A stretch of DNA of 64,000 nucleotides from JANSWY01 sp965228955 (GTDB taxonomy: Bacteria; Bacteroidota; Bacteroidia; Cytophagales; Cyclobacteriaceae). The translations under genes were made by a program, and so were the position numbers. The DNA lies in NCBI GenBank assembly GCA_965228955.1, contig OZ245848.1, positions 5,208,001 to 5,272,000 of the forward strand, given 5' to 3'. The notes below the pieces were generated by a model. It saw only the letters and a program-made list of their open reading frames with translations, was not told the origin of the DNA and did not search any database. The first letter of the stretch is position 1; each line of letters opens with the position of its first letter. Positions 9,705 to 16,597 of this stretch are shown here, piece by piece.

Positions 9705-10424
9705 TTAATCAAGTATTGTGATGTTTTCTTCTGCAACTAATGGCATTTCATTTAGTCTCAGAAACAGCTGTGCAGTTGCAACAACATCATTTTGGCAGTA
9801 CTTGCTGATTCGGTCAAGGCCACTCTCTTTGTAGTAGACTTCATTGACCTGGCTACCGTCTATATCCTCTTTGCTGCTTTTGATATCAAAAAGTGCAGTA
9901 AGCAGCTCAAGGCTTGTAAAGTTTTTACGGTCACCAAATTTCCACATTTCCATGGTATCCAGATGAAGGATCTCCCATGGCTTTCTATTTCTAATATCTA
10001 ATACTGTTGGAATTTTAATTCCATTCACAAGCATTCTTCTGCAGATATAAGGATAATCAAATTCCTTTCCATTATGCGCACATAGTCGCAATCTATCTGA
10101 GTCAAACCCTGTTTCCAGTAGTTGTTTAAATTCTTTTAATAATTCTTCTTCATTGTCATTCTTAAATGATTTTACTCTCAAATGGACATCTCCATTTTCA
10201 TCCTTATGAAATATTCCAGCGGCAATTGTTATGATCTTACCAAATTCCGCATAGATGGCAGCTCTGTCAAAAAACAATTCATCTGTATTTAATTCATCTT
10301 CATTCCTGATGAATTGTGCTTTGCGCTCCCACTGTTTCTGCATTCTCTCGGATAAAGAACCAAATTCTTCATGAATACTGGCCGTCTCAATATCGATTAT
10401 TAGGATGTTTTTGAGATTTTGCAT
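9705..10424 (-). CDS. Predicted 3'-5' exonuclease, PolB-like DEDDy type
   Basis: A 239-residue RNase H-fold nuclease. Exo I is IIDIETAS (Asp-x-Glu) near residues 9-16. Exo II is HNGKEFDYPYI near 118-128. Exo III is KYCQNDVVATAQLF near 208-221, with a Tyr four residues before the Asp (DEDDy). The sequence matches the group described as predicted exonucleases related to the PolB proofreading domain, found as stand-alone proteins in Bacteroidota. No polymerase domain is attached. It is likely co-transcribed with the 134-residue gene 28 bp upstream. Its physiological substrate is not known. A perfect 8-bp inverted repeat (9690-9706) spans its stop codon. Confidence 0.9.
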   Translation of the reverse strand: MQNLKNILIIDIETASIHEEFGSLSERMQKQWERKAQFIRNEDELNTDELFFDRAAIYAEFGKIITIAAGIFHKDENGDVHLRVKSFKNDNEEELLKEFKQLLETGFDSDRLRLCAHNGKEFDYPYICRRMLVNGIKIPTVLDIRNRKPWEILHLDTMEMWKFGDRKNFTSLELLTALFDIKSSKEDIDGSQVNEVYYKESGLDRISKYCQNDVVATAQLFLRLNEMPLVAEENITILD

Positions 10425-10452
10425 TTGTGGTTGATTGATGATTGTGTCTTAA

Positions 10453-10857
10453 TTAACTGTGCAGAATTCCTTGCAGGCCTAATTCCTTTATCTCAATTAG
10501 GTTCTCTTCTTTGATGGTATCCGGAACAAAGATAAACTTCTTATCGTAAATCTGTCCATCAATGTAATAACTTACCCAGTATTCATTGTTCAAATGAAAT
10601 ACTTCTGGCTGTATTGGTTCTATTAATGCATACTCACCAGCATCAACCTCCGGTATTACATGACGTAAAGTTGAGGTATTTTGTTCTTCCCCATCCTTTT
10701 TTCCGTACCCTTTTGAAGTGATCATTACGGTATTGATTGGTCGATCATTTCTGTTCAGCAAATAAACAAACCACTCAGGATCACCTACTTCTGCCGGTTT
10801 TTGGACTACCGAAATCATCACATTTTCTACAGGTAAAAAAGGAATATCTTCTTTCAT
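10453..10857 (-). CDS. Conserved Bacteroidota protein of unknown function
   Basis: A 134-residue soluble protein with no signal peptide or membrane segment. It looks mainly beta-stranded, with conserved-looking patches SKGYGKKDGEE, TSTLRHVIPEV and FHLNNEYWVSYYIDG. It resembles a small family that I recall being labelled phenylalanyl-tRNA synthetase alpha subunit in some Bacteroidota genomes; nothing here supports a synthetase, as there are no class II motifs and the length is wrong. Its start overlaps the end of lipB by one base at 10857, so the two are tightly linked. Function unknown. Confidence 0.85.
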   Translation of the reverse strand: MKEDIPFLPVENVMISVVQKPAEVGDPEWFVYLLNRNDRPINTVMITSKGYGKKDGEEQNTSTLRHVIPEVDAGEYALIEPIQPEVFHLNNEYWVSYYIDGQIYDKKFIFVPDTIKEENLIEIKELGLQGILHS

Positions 10858-11576
10858 TATTCTATCTCTATTTCCATTTCAAATAAGTCAGCAATATGCT
10901 TTCTCAATTTGATCTCTACTTCAATTATATCTACTTTTTTTCCAAGCTCTTTCTCCAATGAGGTCACAGCTTTATCGTCAATTCCACAAGGAATAATATG
11001 CTCAAAATAGGATAAATCAGTATTAACATTAAATGCGAAACCGTGCATAGTAACCCACCTACTTGATTTCACTCCTAGTGCACATATTTTTCTTGGGTCT
11101 TTTTGTTCAACATGGTCGATCCAAACCCCAGTCAGCCCGTCAATCCTACCTGATTCAATACCGTATTCCTGCAGAGTCAATATCACAGCCTCCTCCAAAA
11201 GCCTAAGATATTTATGGATGTCAGTAAAGAAGTTGTCTAAATCTAAAATCGGATACCCTACAATTTGGCCTGGACCATGATAAGTAATATCACCACCTCT
11301 GTTGATCTTATAATAGGTGGCTTCATGCTGTTTCAACCCATCTTCATTCAGCAGTAAGTTTTCCTGCTTTCCACTTTTCCCAAGTGTGTAAACATGTGGG
11401 TGGTAACAGAATATCAAATAGTTGGGTGTTTCTTTCTCATTACCCTCATTCTTACGGTTCTGAATTTTTAAATCGACAGATTGCTTGAAAATATCTTCTT
11501 GATAATCCCAGGCTTTCTGATAATCAATCAGTCCTAAATGTTTGAATTTTGTTTTCTTATTCAGGATATTATTCAT
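10857..11576 (-). CDS. lipB: Octanoyl-[acyl-carrier-protein]:protein N-octanoyltransferase LipB
   Basis: A 239-residue member of the LipB family. It transfers octanoate from acyl carrier protein to lipoyl domains of 2-oxoacid dehydrogenases and the glycine cleavage H protein. The signature RGGDITYHGPGQIVGYPI lies at 93-110. The catalytic dyad is Lys170 (GVKSSRWVTMHG) and Cys197 (IIPCGI). The length is slightly above usual because of a charged insert around residues 36-51. It overlaps manA by 4 nt (11573-11576), so it is probably translated by coupling to it. LipA is not in the window. Confidence 0.96.
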   Translation of the reverse strand: MNNILNKKTKFKHLGLIDYQKAWDYQEDIFKQSVDLKIQNRKNEGNEKETPNYLIFCYHPHVYTLGKSGKQENLLLNEDGLKQHEATYYKINRGGDITYHGPGQIVGYPILDLDNFFTDIHKYLRLLEEAVILTLQEYGIESGRIDGLTGVWIDHVEQKDPRKICALGVKSSRWVTMHGFAFNVNTDLSYFEHIIPCGIDDKAVTSLEKELGKKVDIIEVEIKLRKHIADLFEMEIEIE

Positions 11577-12550
11577 GGTACATAAGTCTCCAATAGCTTA
11601 AGTGAAGGAGACGCTGACAATTTATATTTCTTAATGCTGGCTGGAACCAAAATGGAATCACCCATTGAAATATTGGTTTTCCCTCCTTCAAAATCTATCT
11701 CTCCACTACCTTCCAAACAGATATAAATCACAAAAGAATCCAAATCAGTAAAATCTCTTTCTATTTCTGAGTCAAGAACAATCTTATTAGTTTCGAAGTA
11801 TTCACTTTTCACCAGCTTTACAGCTTGATTCGATTCATCTGAATACTTGGTTTTATATTCTGGATACCAATTGTAGTCAATTGCATCAAGTGCTTCTTCT
11901 ACATGCAATTCTCTTGTGTTTCCTTCGTCATCCTTCCTGTCAAAATCGTAAATCCGGTATGTGATATCTGATGTTTGCTGGATTTCTGCAATCATCAATC
12001 CTTTCCCGATAGTGTGAACTCTTCCAGCAGGTAAGAAAAAGACATCATCTGTTGAAACATCTTCTCGGTTTAAGATACTTGTAAGTTTTCCAGCATTAAA
12101 CGCTTCCAGATACTCTTCCTTGGTTAAAGTCTTATTAAATCCAGAAATCAAACTGCTACCTTCATCAGCTTGCATCACATACCACATTTCGGTTTTTCCA
12201 AAAGAATTGTGCCGCGCTTTTGCTAGCTCGTCATCAGGATGAACCTGAATTGATAGATCATCATTTGCATCAATAAATTTGATTAGTAAAGGAAAATCAT
12301 CCTGGAATTTCTCATAAACTCTTTTTCCAACAAGCTCACCTTGATACTCTTGAATTAGTGATTTCAGATCCTTATGTTGAAGCGGACCTTCGCTAACTGT
12401 GGAGATATTTCCTTCAACACCCGAAACTTCCCAAGTTTCCCCACAATTTGGCAATGGTGCGAAATCTTTTCCTAAAACATCTTTAATTTTTTGACCACCC
12501 CAGATTTTATCTTTGTAGATGGTAGTAAACTTTAATGGATACAAATTCAT
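11573..12550 (-). CDS. manA: Mannose-6-phosphate isomerase, class I (ManA)
   Basis: A 325-residue cupin-fold enzyme that interconverts mannose 6-phosphate and fructose 6-phosphate, feeding GDP-mannose and glycan synthesis or mannose use. The N-terminal WGGQKI motif, zinc-site residues in IQVHPDD and KTEMWYVM (His and Glu ligands), and FFLPAGRVHTIGKGLMIAEIQQ with the third ligands and active-site Arg region are all visible. The length matches the short bacterial type. It is the promoter-proximal gene of the minus-strand run manA-lipB-134 aa-exonuclease. The upstream gap to yraN is divergent. Confidence 0.95.
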   Translation of the reverse strand: MNLYPLKFTTIYKDKIWGGQKIKDVLGKDFAPLPNCGETWEVSGVEGNISTVSEGPLQHKDLKSLIQEYQGELVGKRVYEKFQDDFPLLIKFIDANDDLSIQVHPDDELAKARHNSFGKTEMWYVMQADEGSSLISGFNKTLTKEEYLEAFNAGKLTSILNREDVSTDDVFFLPAGRVHTIGKGLMIAEIQQTSDITYRIYDFDRKDDEGNTRELHVEEALDAIDYNWYPEYKTKYSDESNQAVKLVKSEYFETNKIVLDSEIERDFTDLDSFVIYICLEGSGEIDFEGGKTNISMGDSILVPASIKKYKLSASPSLKLLETYVP

Positions 12551-12653
12551 TGAGCTGCTGACTATAATTTAAAATAAGTTGCTCATTTTTGGATTTAGCA
12601 AAGTTGATAAATTTTATTTCATTTTAAAACTAGTTACTGAAAGTACAATATTT

Positions 12654-12998
12654 GTGGAGTCAGATAAGAAAATAATTGGAATAGAGGGTGAAAATAGAGC
12701 AGTGTCCCATCTTGAAAGTCTTGGTTTCGAAATTTTAGAACGGAATTACAGATACAAAAGAGCTGAAATTGACATCATCGCAATGAAGTCCAACTTATTA
12801 CTATTTGTTGAGGTAAAAGCGAGAAAGAATAACCACTTCGGTAACCCTGAAGAGTTTGTTTCAAACAGCCAAAAGAAACTTATCATTGAAGCTGCCGATG
12901 ATTATATTCATGCTATCAATTGGCAAAAAAATATTCGTTATGACATTATTGCTATTACGGGAAAAGAACTAGAGCATTTCAAGGATGCTTTCTATTAA
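12654..12998 (+). CDS. YraN/UPF0102 family protein (putative endonuclease fold)
   Basis: A 114-residue protein if read from the GTG at 12654. An in-frame ATG exists at 12579, but its first 25 residues do not resemble the family, which normally begins shortly before the GExxA helix, so I chose the GTG. Family landmarks are IEGENRAVSHLESLG, ILERNYRYKRAEIDII, LLFVEVKAR (a restriction-endonuclease-like Asp...Glu-x-Lys core) and YDIIAI. YraN-type proteins are widespread and often linked to RNase HII; their role is not well settled. The stop codon is shared with the convergent DUF2071 gene. Confidence 0.88.
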   Translation: MESDKKIIGIEGENRAVSHLESLGFEILERNYRYKRAEIDIIAMKSNLLLFVEVKARKNNHFGNPEEFVSNSQKKLIIEAADDYIHAINWQKNIRYDIIAITGKELEHFKDAFY

Positions 12999-13705
12999 CC
13001 AGTAATGTACCTTTTGCTTTCTACTGTTATTTCAGAACCTTCTGCAAGCATTACTGAACCTGGTTCAGTATCAGTCAAATGCCCAAACTGTTCTCCGTAC
13101 AATGCTCCAAAATCTACATCAATCTCAAAGGAATCCACCTTATAAGTCTCCCATCTGGGATGAGTCACCTCATATTCTACTGTTTTTGATCCATGGGCAG
13201 CATAACCCCAGTAATGTTCTGTAATGAATTCAGATTCGGAATCAGCTTCTAGTTCGTGAGAACCGTTGCTTGCCCCAACACTAAAGTTGTTCCATTTGCC
13301 TTTATATTTCCATTGATATGCGACTACCCTATCTCTTAATGTTTCATGCCATAAATGTTTCATTGGCATGGTCTGATAGTTTTCTTTGTAAACGGTATTC
13401 GCAACAAAAGTGAGTGCAGGTTTTGGAACTATTTCCTTAATGAAAACAACACCTCTTTTCCAGTTGCCATTATCATTATACTTGACATAAAACCGAAGAT
13501 TAACCTCTTCAAAGTTGATGTGGCCAGGAATTTTAACACCAAGCATCTTAGTATTCAGGAACATGAAACCAACCAGGCTGACATAACATCCACCCTGCCA
13601 TAAGTCGAGTTCAGTGAATCGAGGAACGAAAGGTTTGAGAACCTCAGGGTCTACTTTATAATTTGCGATTGCAAGTTTGCGCCATTCGGCATTTAAAAAG
13701 CTCAT
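12995..13705 (-). CDS. YqjF-like DUF2071 family protein
   Basis: A 236-residue soluble protein with the features of DUF2071/YqjF: an N-terminal EWRKLAIANYKVDPEVLKPFVP, then LDLWQGGCYVSLVGFMF, VNLRFYVK and a C-terminal YGEQFGHL. The family has an acetoacetate-decarboxylase-like fold but lacks a firmly assigned reaction. Its start codon overlaps the last base of purM at 13705, suggesting a purM-DUF2071 operon, although the link to purine synthesis may be incidental. Its end overlaps yraN by 4 nt in convergent orientation. Confidence 0.88.
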   Translation of the reverse strand: MSFLNAEWRKLAIANYKVDPEVLKPFVPRFTELDLWQGGCYVSLVGFMFLNTKMLGVKIPGHINFEEVNLRFYVKYNDNGNWKRGVVFIKEIVPKPALTFVANTVYKENYQTMPMKHLWHETLRDRVVAYQWKYKGKWNNFSVGASNGSHELEADSESEFITEHYWGYAAHGSKTVEYEVTHPRWETYKVDSFEIDVDFGALYGEQFGHLTDTEPGSVMLAEGSEITVESKRYITG

Positions 13706-14874
13706 TAGTGATATATAAATTCGCCATAAGGGCTCTTCACAGTCACTTGTTTTTTTACTGATTCCTCTACTCGTCCAATAATCTTTGCTTCAATCCCAAA
13801 AGAAGTGGCAATGTCTATGATTTCTCCGGCATGGGATTCATCCAAATAGATTTCTAATCGGTGACCCATATTGAAAACCTTATACATTTCCTGCCAATCT
13901 GTTCCACTCTCTTCATGGATTATTCTGAACAACGGAGGCAATTCAAACAAATTATCTTTTATAACATGTATGCCCTCAACAAAATGTAATACTTTAGTTT
14001 GGGCTCCACCGCTGCAATGAACTATTCCATTGATTTTTGACCTCAAAAGCTTAAATATCTCAGCCATAACCGGAGCATAAGTTCTTGTAGGGCTTAACAC
14101 CAACTTCCCTGCATCTAATGGACTACCCTCTACTGAATCTGTTAACTTATACTTACCAGTGAATGTTAGATCACTACTTATTGCCGGATCAAAACTTTCC
14201 GGATATTTTGTTCTGTATACCTCATTAAATACATCGTGTCTGGCTGAAGTAAGTCCATTGCTCCCCATACCTCCGTTGTATTCATCTTCATACTCAGCTT
14301 GTCCATATGACTGAAGGCCAACAATGACATTGCCTGCCTTGATGTTATCATTACTTATCACATCCGCTCTTTTCATTCTAGCTGTTACAGTGCTGTCAAC
14401 TACAACAGTTCTCACTAAATCACCCAAATCAGCTGTTTCTCCGCCTGTTGAAATAATATCTATACCATTATCTCTAAGCATTTGAAGCACTTCTTCAGTC
14501 CCATTGATAAGAGCGGAGATCACTTCTCCAGGAATAAGGTTTTTATTTCTTCCTATGGTTGAGGATAGTAATATGTTATCAGTAGCTCCAACACAAATCA
14601 AGTCATCTACATTCATGATAACCGCGTCTTGAGCTATTCCTTTCCATACTGACAAATCACCAGTTTCTTTCCAATACATGTAAGCCAATGAAGACTTGGT
14701 TCCAGCTCCATCCGCATGCATTATGTTACAATAGTTGGGATCACCTGCGATAAGGTCAGGCACTATTTTACAGAAAGCCTTTGGATATAGACCTTTGTCC
14801 AGATCTTTGATTGCGTTGTGAACATCTTCTTTTGAAGCAGAAACTCCTCTTTGGGCGTATTTTTCAGAACTCAT
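13705..14874 (-). CDS. purM: Phosphoribosylformylglycinamidine cyclo-ligase (PurM), Bacteroidota long form
   Basis: A 389-residue AIR synthetase, longer than the roughly 345-residue proteobacterial enzyme and matching the Bacteroidota form. It carries YAQRGVSASKED at the N-terminus, the ATP-binding HADGAGTKSSLAY, the VDDLICVGA segment and STGGETADLGD. It catalyses the ATP-dependent closure of FGAM to AIR, step five of purine synthesis. A perfect TATATTTG -7 element lies on the minus strand 22-29 bp upstream of the start (14896-14903). No other purine gene is in the window. Confidence 0.95.
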   Translation of the reverse strand: MSSEKYAQRGVSASKEDVHNAIKDLDKGLYPKAFCKIVPDLIAGDPNYCNIMHADGAGTKSSLAYMYWKETGDLSVWKGIAQDAVIMNVDDLICVGATDNILLSSTIGRNKNLIPGEVISALINGTEEVLQMLRDNGIDIISTGGETADLGDLVRTVVVDSTVTARMKRADVISNDNIKAGNVIVGLQSYGQAEYEDEYNGGMGSNGLTSARHDVFNEVYRTKYPESFDPAISSDLTFTGKYKLTDSVEGSPLDAGKLVLSPTRTYAPVMAEIFKLLRSKINGIVHCSGGAQTKVLHFVEGIHVIKDNLFELPPLFRIIHEESGTDWQEMYKVFNMGHRLEIYLDESHAGEIIDIATSFGIEAKIIGRVEESVKKQVTVKSPYGEFIYH

Positions 14875-14895
14875 AGGATGTGATTAATAAGGCCA

Positions 14896-14903
14896 CAAAT
14901 ATA
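14896..14903 (-). promoter_or_regulatory. Putative purM promoter -7 element
   Basis: The minus strand reads TATATTTG, an exact match to the Bacteroidota -7 consensus TAnnTTTG. It predicts a transcript start about 15 nt before the purM ATG. I do not see a good TTTG at the expected -33 distance, so this is a half-match only. Confidence 0.5.
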
Positions 14904-14970
14904 CGGTGTTGCTTGAAACATGTGGATTCAATTATTAACATTAATTTAGTTCCATCAATATATTTTAGAG

Positions 14971-15939
14971 ATGGAAGAATTGCACATTGAAGAAAATCAA
15001 CAATACTATCCTCCTGTTCCAAAGGAGACTCCAAGAAAACAATCAATTCAACGATCCATTATCAGCCTTCTAATATTCATTATAGCATTCTACCTATTCT
15101 TTCAGTGGGATATGTTTTACATATTAGTTCTTGTAGGTATTCTGATGATCCATGAGCTGGGACATTACTTGGCAATGAGGGCATTTAACTACAAAGACCT
15201 TAGTATATTTTTTATTCCATTAATAGGAGCGGCTGCATCAGGCACAAAATCAAGGGCTTCTCAGAAAGAAGAAGCAATTATCATTTTGGCAGGACCAATA
15301 CCGGGGATTATCATTGGGACAATTTGCTTTTATTATGGAATGACTATGGATAATCACTTGCTTTCCAGAATAGCAAATATCTTCTTGTTTCTAAATATTT
15401 TTAATCTTTTACCTGTAGTCCCACTAGATGGTGGAAGGGTATTAAAAACACTTTTTTTCGAATCAAATCATATTATTAGTCAGATCTTTTTGATCATTTC
15501 TATGGTTGTCTTGATCGCCTTTGCCATATATGCAGAATCTTACTTTTTTCTGGTAATACCCTTTTTCCTTTATCTACAACTAACATCCGGAATACAAACC
15601 AGAAAACTTCAAAAAGCTCTTAAGCAAAAAGGAATTCCGTTCGATAAGCATTTTGATGAGTTAAGCCCTGAGGAATATTGGAAAACAAGAGATGAATTAC
15701 CAAGATATATTAAGTTTTATACCCGTCTTATTATTCCTGGCAGACATATCCTATCACCAAACGAGAATCGTATCATAAATCAAATTAAAGCGCTGATTCA
15801 AAAACCTGCGGAAAAAGATTTGAGCGTATTAGGAAAGTTTTTGGTGATGCTTGTATGGGTATCTGGCTTTGTTTTACCTGTATTAATCGCCTTACTAATA
15901 TTTCTGAATTCAGAAGAAGCGATAGGAGTAGGTCTCTAA
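14971..15939 (+). CDS. Site-2-protease-type membrane metalloprotease (M50 family)
   Basis: A 322-residue multi-pass protein. The zinc motif HELGH is at residues 61-65 inside a hydrophobic helix, and the third ligand lies in NLLPVVPLDGG (Asn145 to Gly155), both diagnostic of the M50/S2P clan. An AGPIPG segment at 108-113 matches the group. No PDZ domain is evident; the C-terminal third holds a soluble segment (about 200-265) and one more helix near 285-310. Such enzymes act in regulated intramembrane proteolysis, for example of anti-sigma factors. The substrate here is unknown. It is divergent from purM. Confidence 0.9.
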   Translation: MEELHIEENQQYYPPVPKETPRKQSIQRSIISLLIFIIAFYLFFQWDMFYILVLVGILMIHELGHYLAMRAFNYKDLSIFFIPLIGAAASGTKSRASQKEEAIIILAGPIPGIIIGTICFYYGMTMDNHLLSRIANIFLFLNIFNLLPVVPLDGGRVLKTLFFESNHIISQIFLIISMVVLIAFAIYAESYFFLVIPFFLYLQLTSGIQTRKLQKALKQKGIPFDKHFDELSPEEYWKTRDELPRYIKFYTRLIIPGRHILSPNENRIINQIKALIQKPAEKDLSVLGKFLVMLVWVSGFVLPVLIALLIFLNSEEAIGVGL

Positions 15940-16015
15940 AATTGCGGCTATCCTAATTATTTTTTAAATTGTATGACACTTTATTTTTTAACCAAATTTT
16001 AAAAACACTCCGTCC

Positions 16016-16525
16016 ATGAGAAAACTAGTCATGCCAATTCTACTGTCTATCCTTATTCCTGTAAGTTTAATGGCTCAAGATGATGTCGATAGACCTGCAA
16101 ACATAGGAGATAGCGAATTTGATAATTTTAAGAACACTTCATTTGATATTCGTGAAGAGTCTTTCACGCTAAGAGAAAGTGTGACCAAAATTGATGAAGA
16201 AATCAAAAACTACTCTGGTGTTATGAACACGATTGGTGTTGAGAAGCTAAAAGGGAACTTCAAAGCATTATTAGACACAAAAACTGCAATTGCTACAATT
16301 GTAAACAGAATAGGAGAGCTTGATAATCAAAGCAAAGATTTACTTCAAAATGCTAAATCATTGAAGCCAAAAACAAAGTCATTAAAAGCAACAAAAAACA
16401 CCAATGCTTCAGTTAAAGGCTTAAAATTAGCAAAAACAGACCTGGATGCTGTCAAAGAGATGTTGTCAGCAAATATTGAACTTCTCACAAGCGAGTTGAA
16501 ATCCAGGGGAGAACCAATTGAGTAA
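16016..16525 (+). CDS. Secreted coiled-coil protein of unknown function
   Basis: A 169-residue protein with a clear signal peptide (hydrophobic residues 5-19, cleavage near LMAQ). The rest is Lys/Glu/Asp/Leu-rich, without Cys or Trp, and predicted helical by heptad-like spacing, probably a periplasmic coiled coil. A Lys-rich stretch (LKPKTKSLKATKNTN) lies near residues 118-132. I recognise no family. It is followed by a strong terminator and then by the exported CHAT protein gene, so the two are neighbours on the same strand but probably separate transcripts. Confidence 0.78.
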   Translation: MRKLVMPILLSILIPVSLMAQDDVDRPANIGDSEFDNFKNTSFDIREESFTLRESVTKIDEEIKNYSGVMNTIGVEKLKGNFKALLDTKTAIATIVNRIGELDNQSKDLLQNAKSLKPKTKSLKATKNTNASVKGLKLAKTDLDAVKEMLSANIELLTSELKSRGEPIE

Positions 16526-16547
16526 ACCCTAATTTCCCAATCATACC

Positions 16548-16580
16548 AGTGACCGATAGATTAACTATCGGTCATTTTTA
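16548..16580 (+). terminator. Rho-independent terminator after the coiled-coil gene
   Basis: GACCGATAG (16551-16559) pairs perfectly with CTATCGGTC (16565-16573) around a 5-nt loop, and the stem can extend by an outer T-A pair. A T-rich tail follows. It lies 25 nt after the stop at 16525. Confidence 0.88.
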
Positions 16581-16597
16581 ATTAAACCCTATCCTTT

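Noticed and set aside
9690..9706. AATCAATC-G-GATTGATT as a terminator of the exonuclease gene
   Set aside because: The arms leave only a one-base centre, the stem is AT-rich and no T-run follows on the minus strand.
12579..12653. Longer YraN start at 12579
   Set aside because: The extra 25 residues do not fit the family and the GTG at 12654 gives the normal length.
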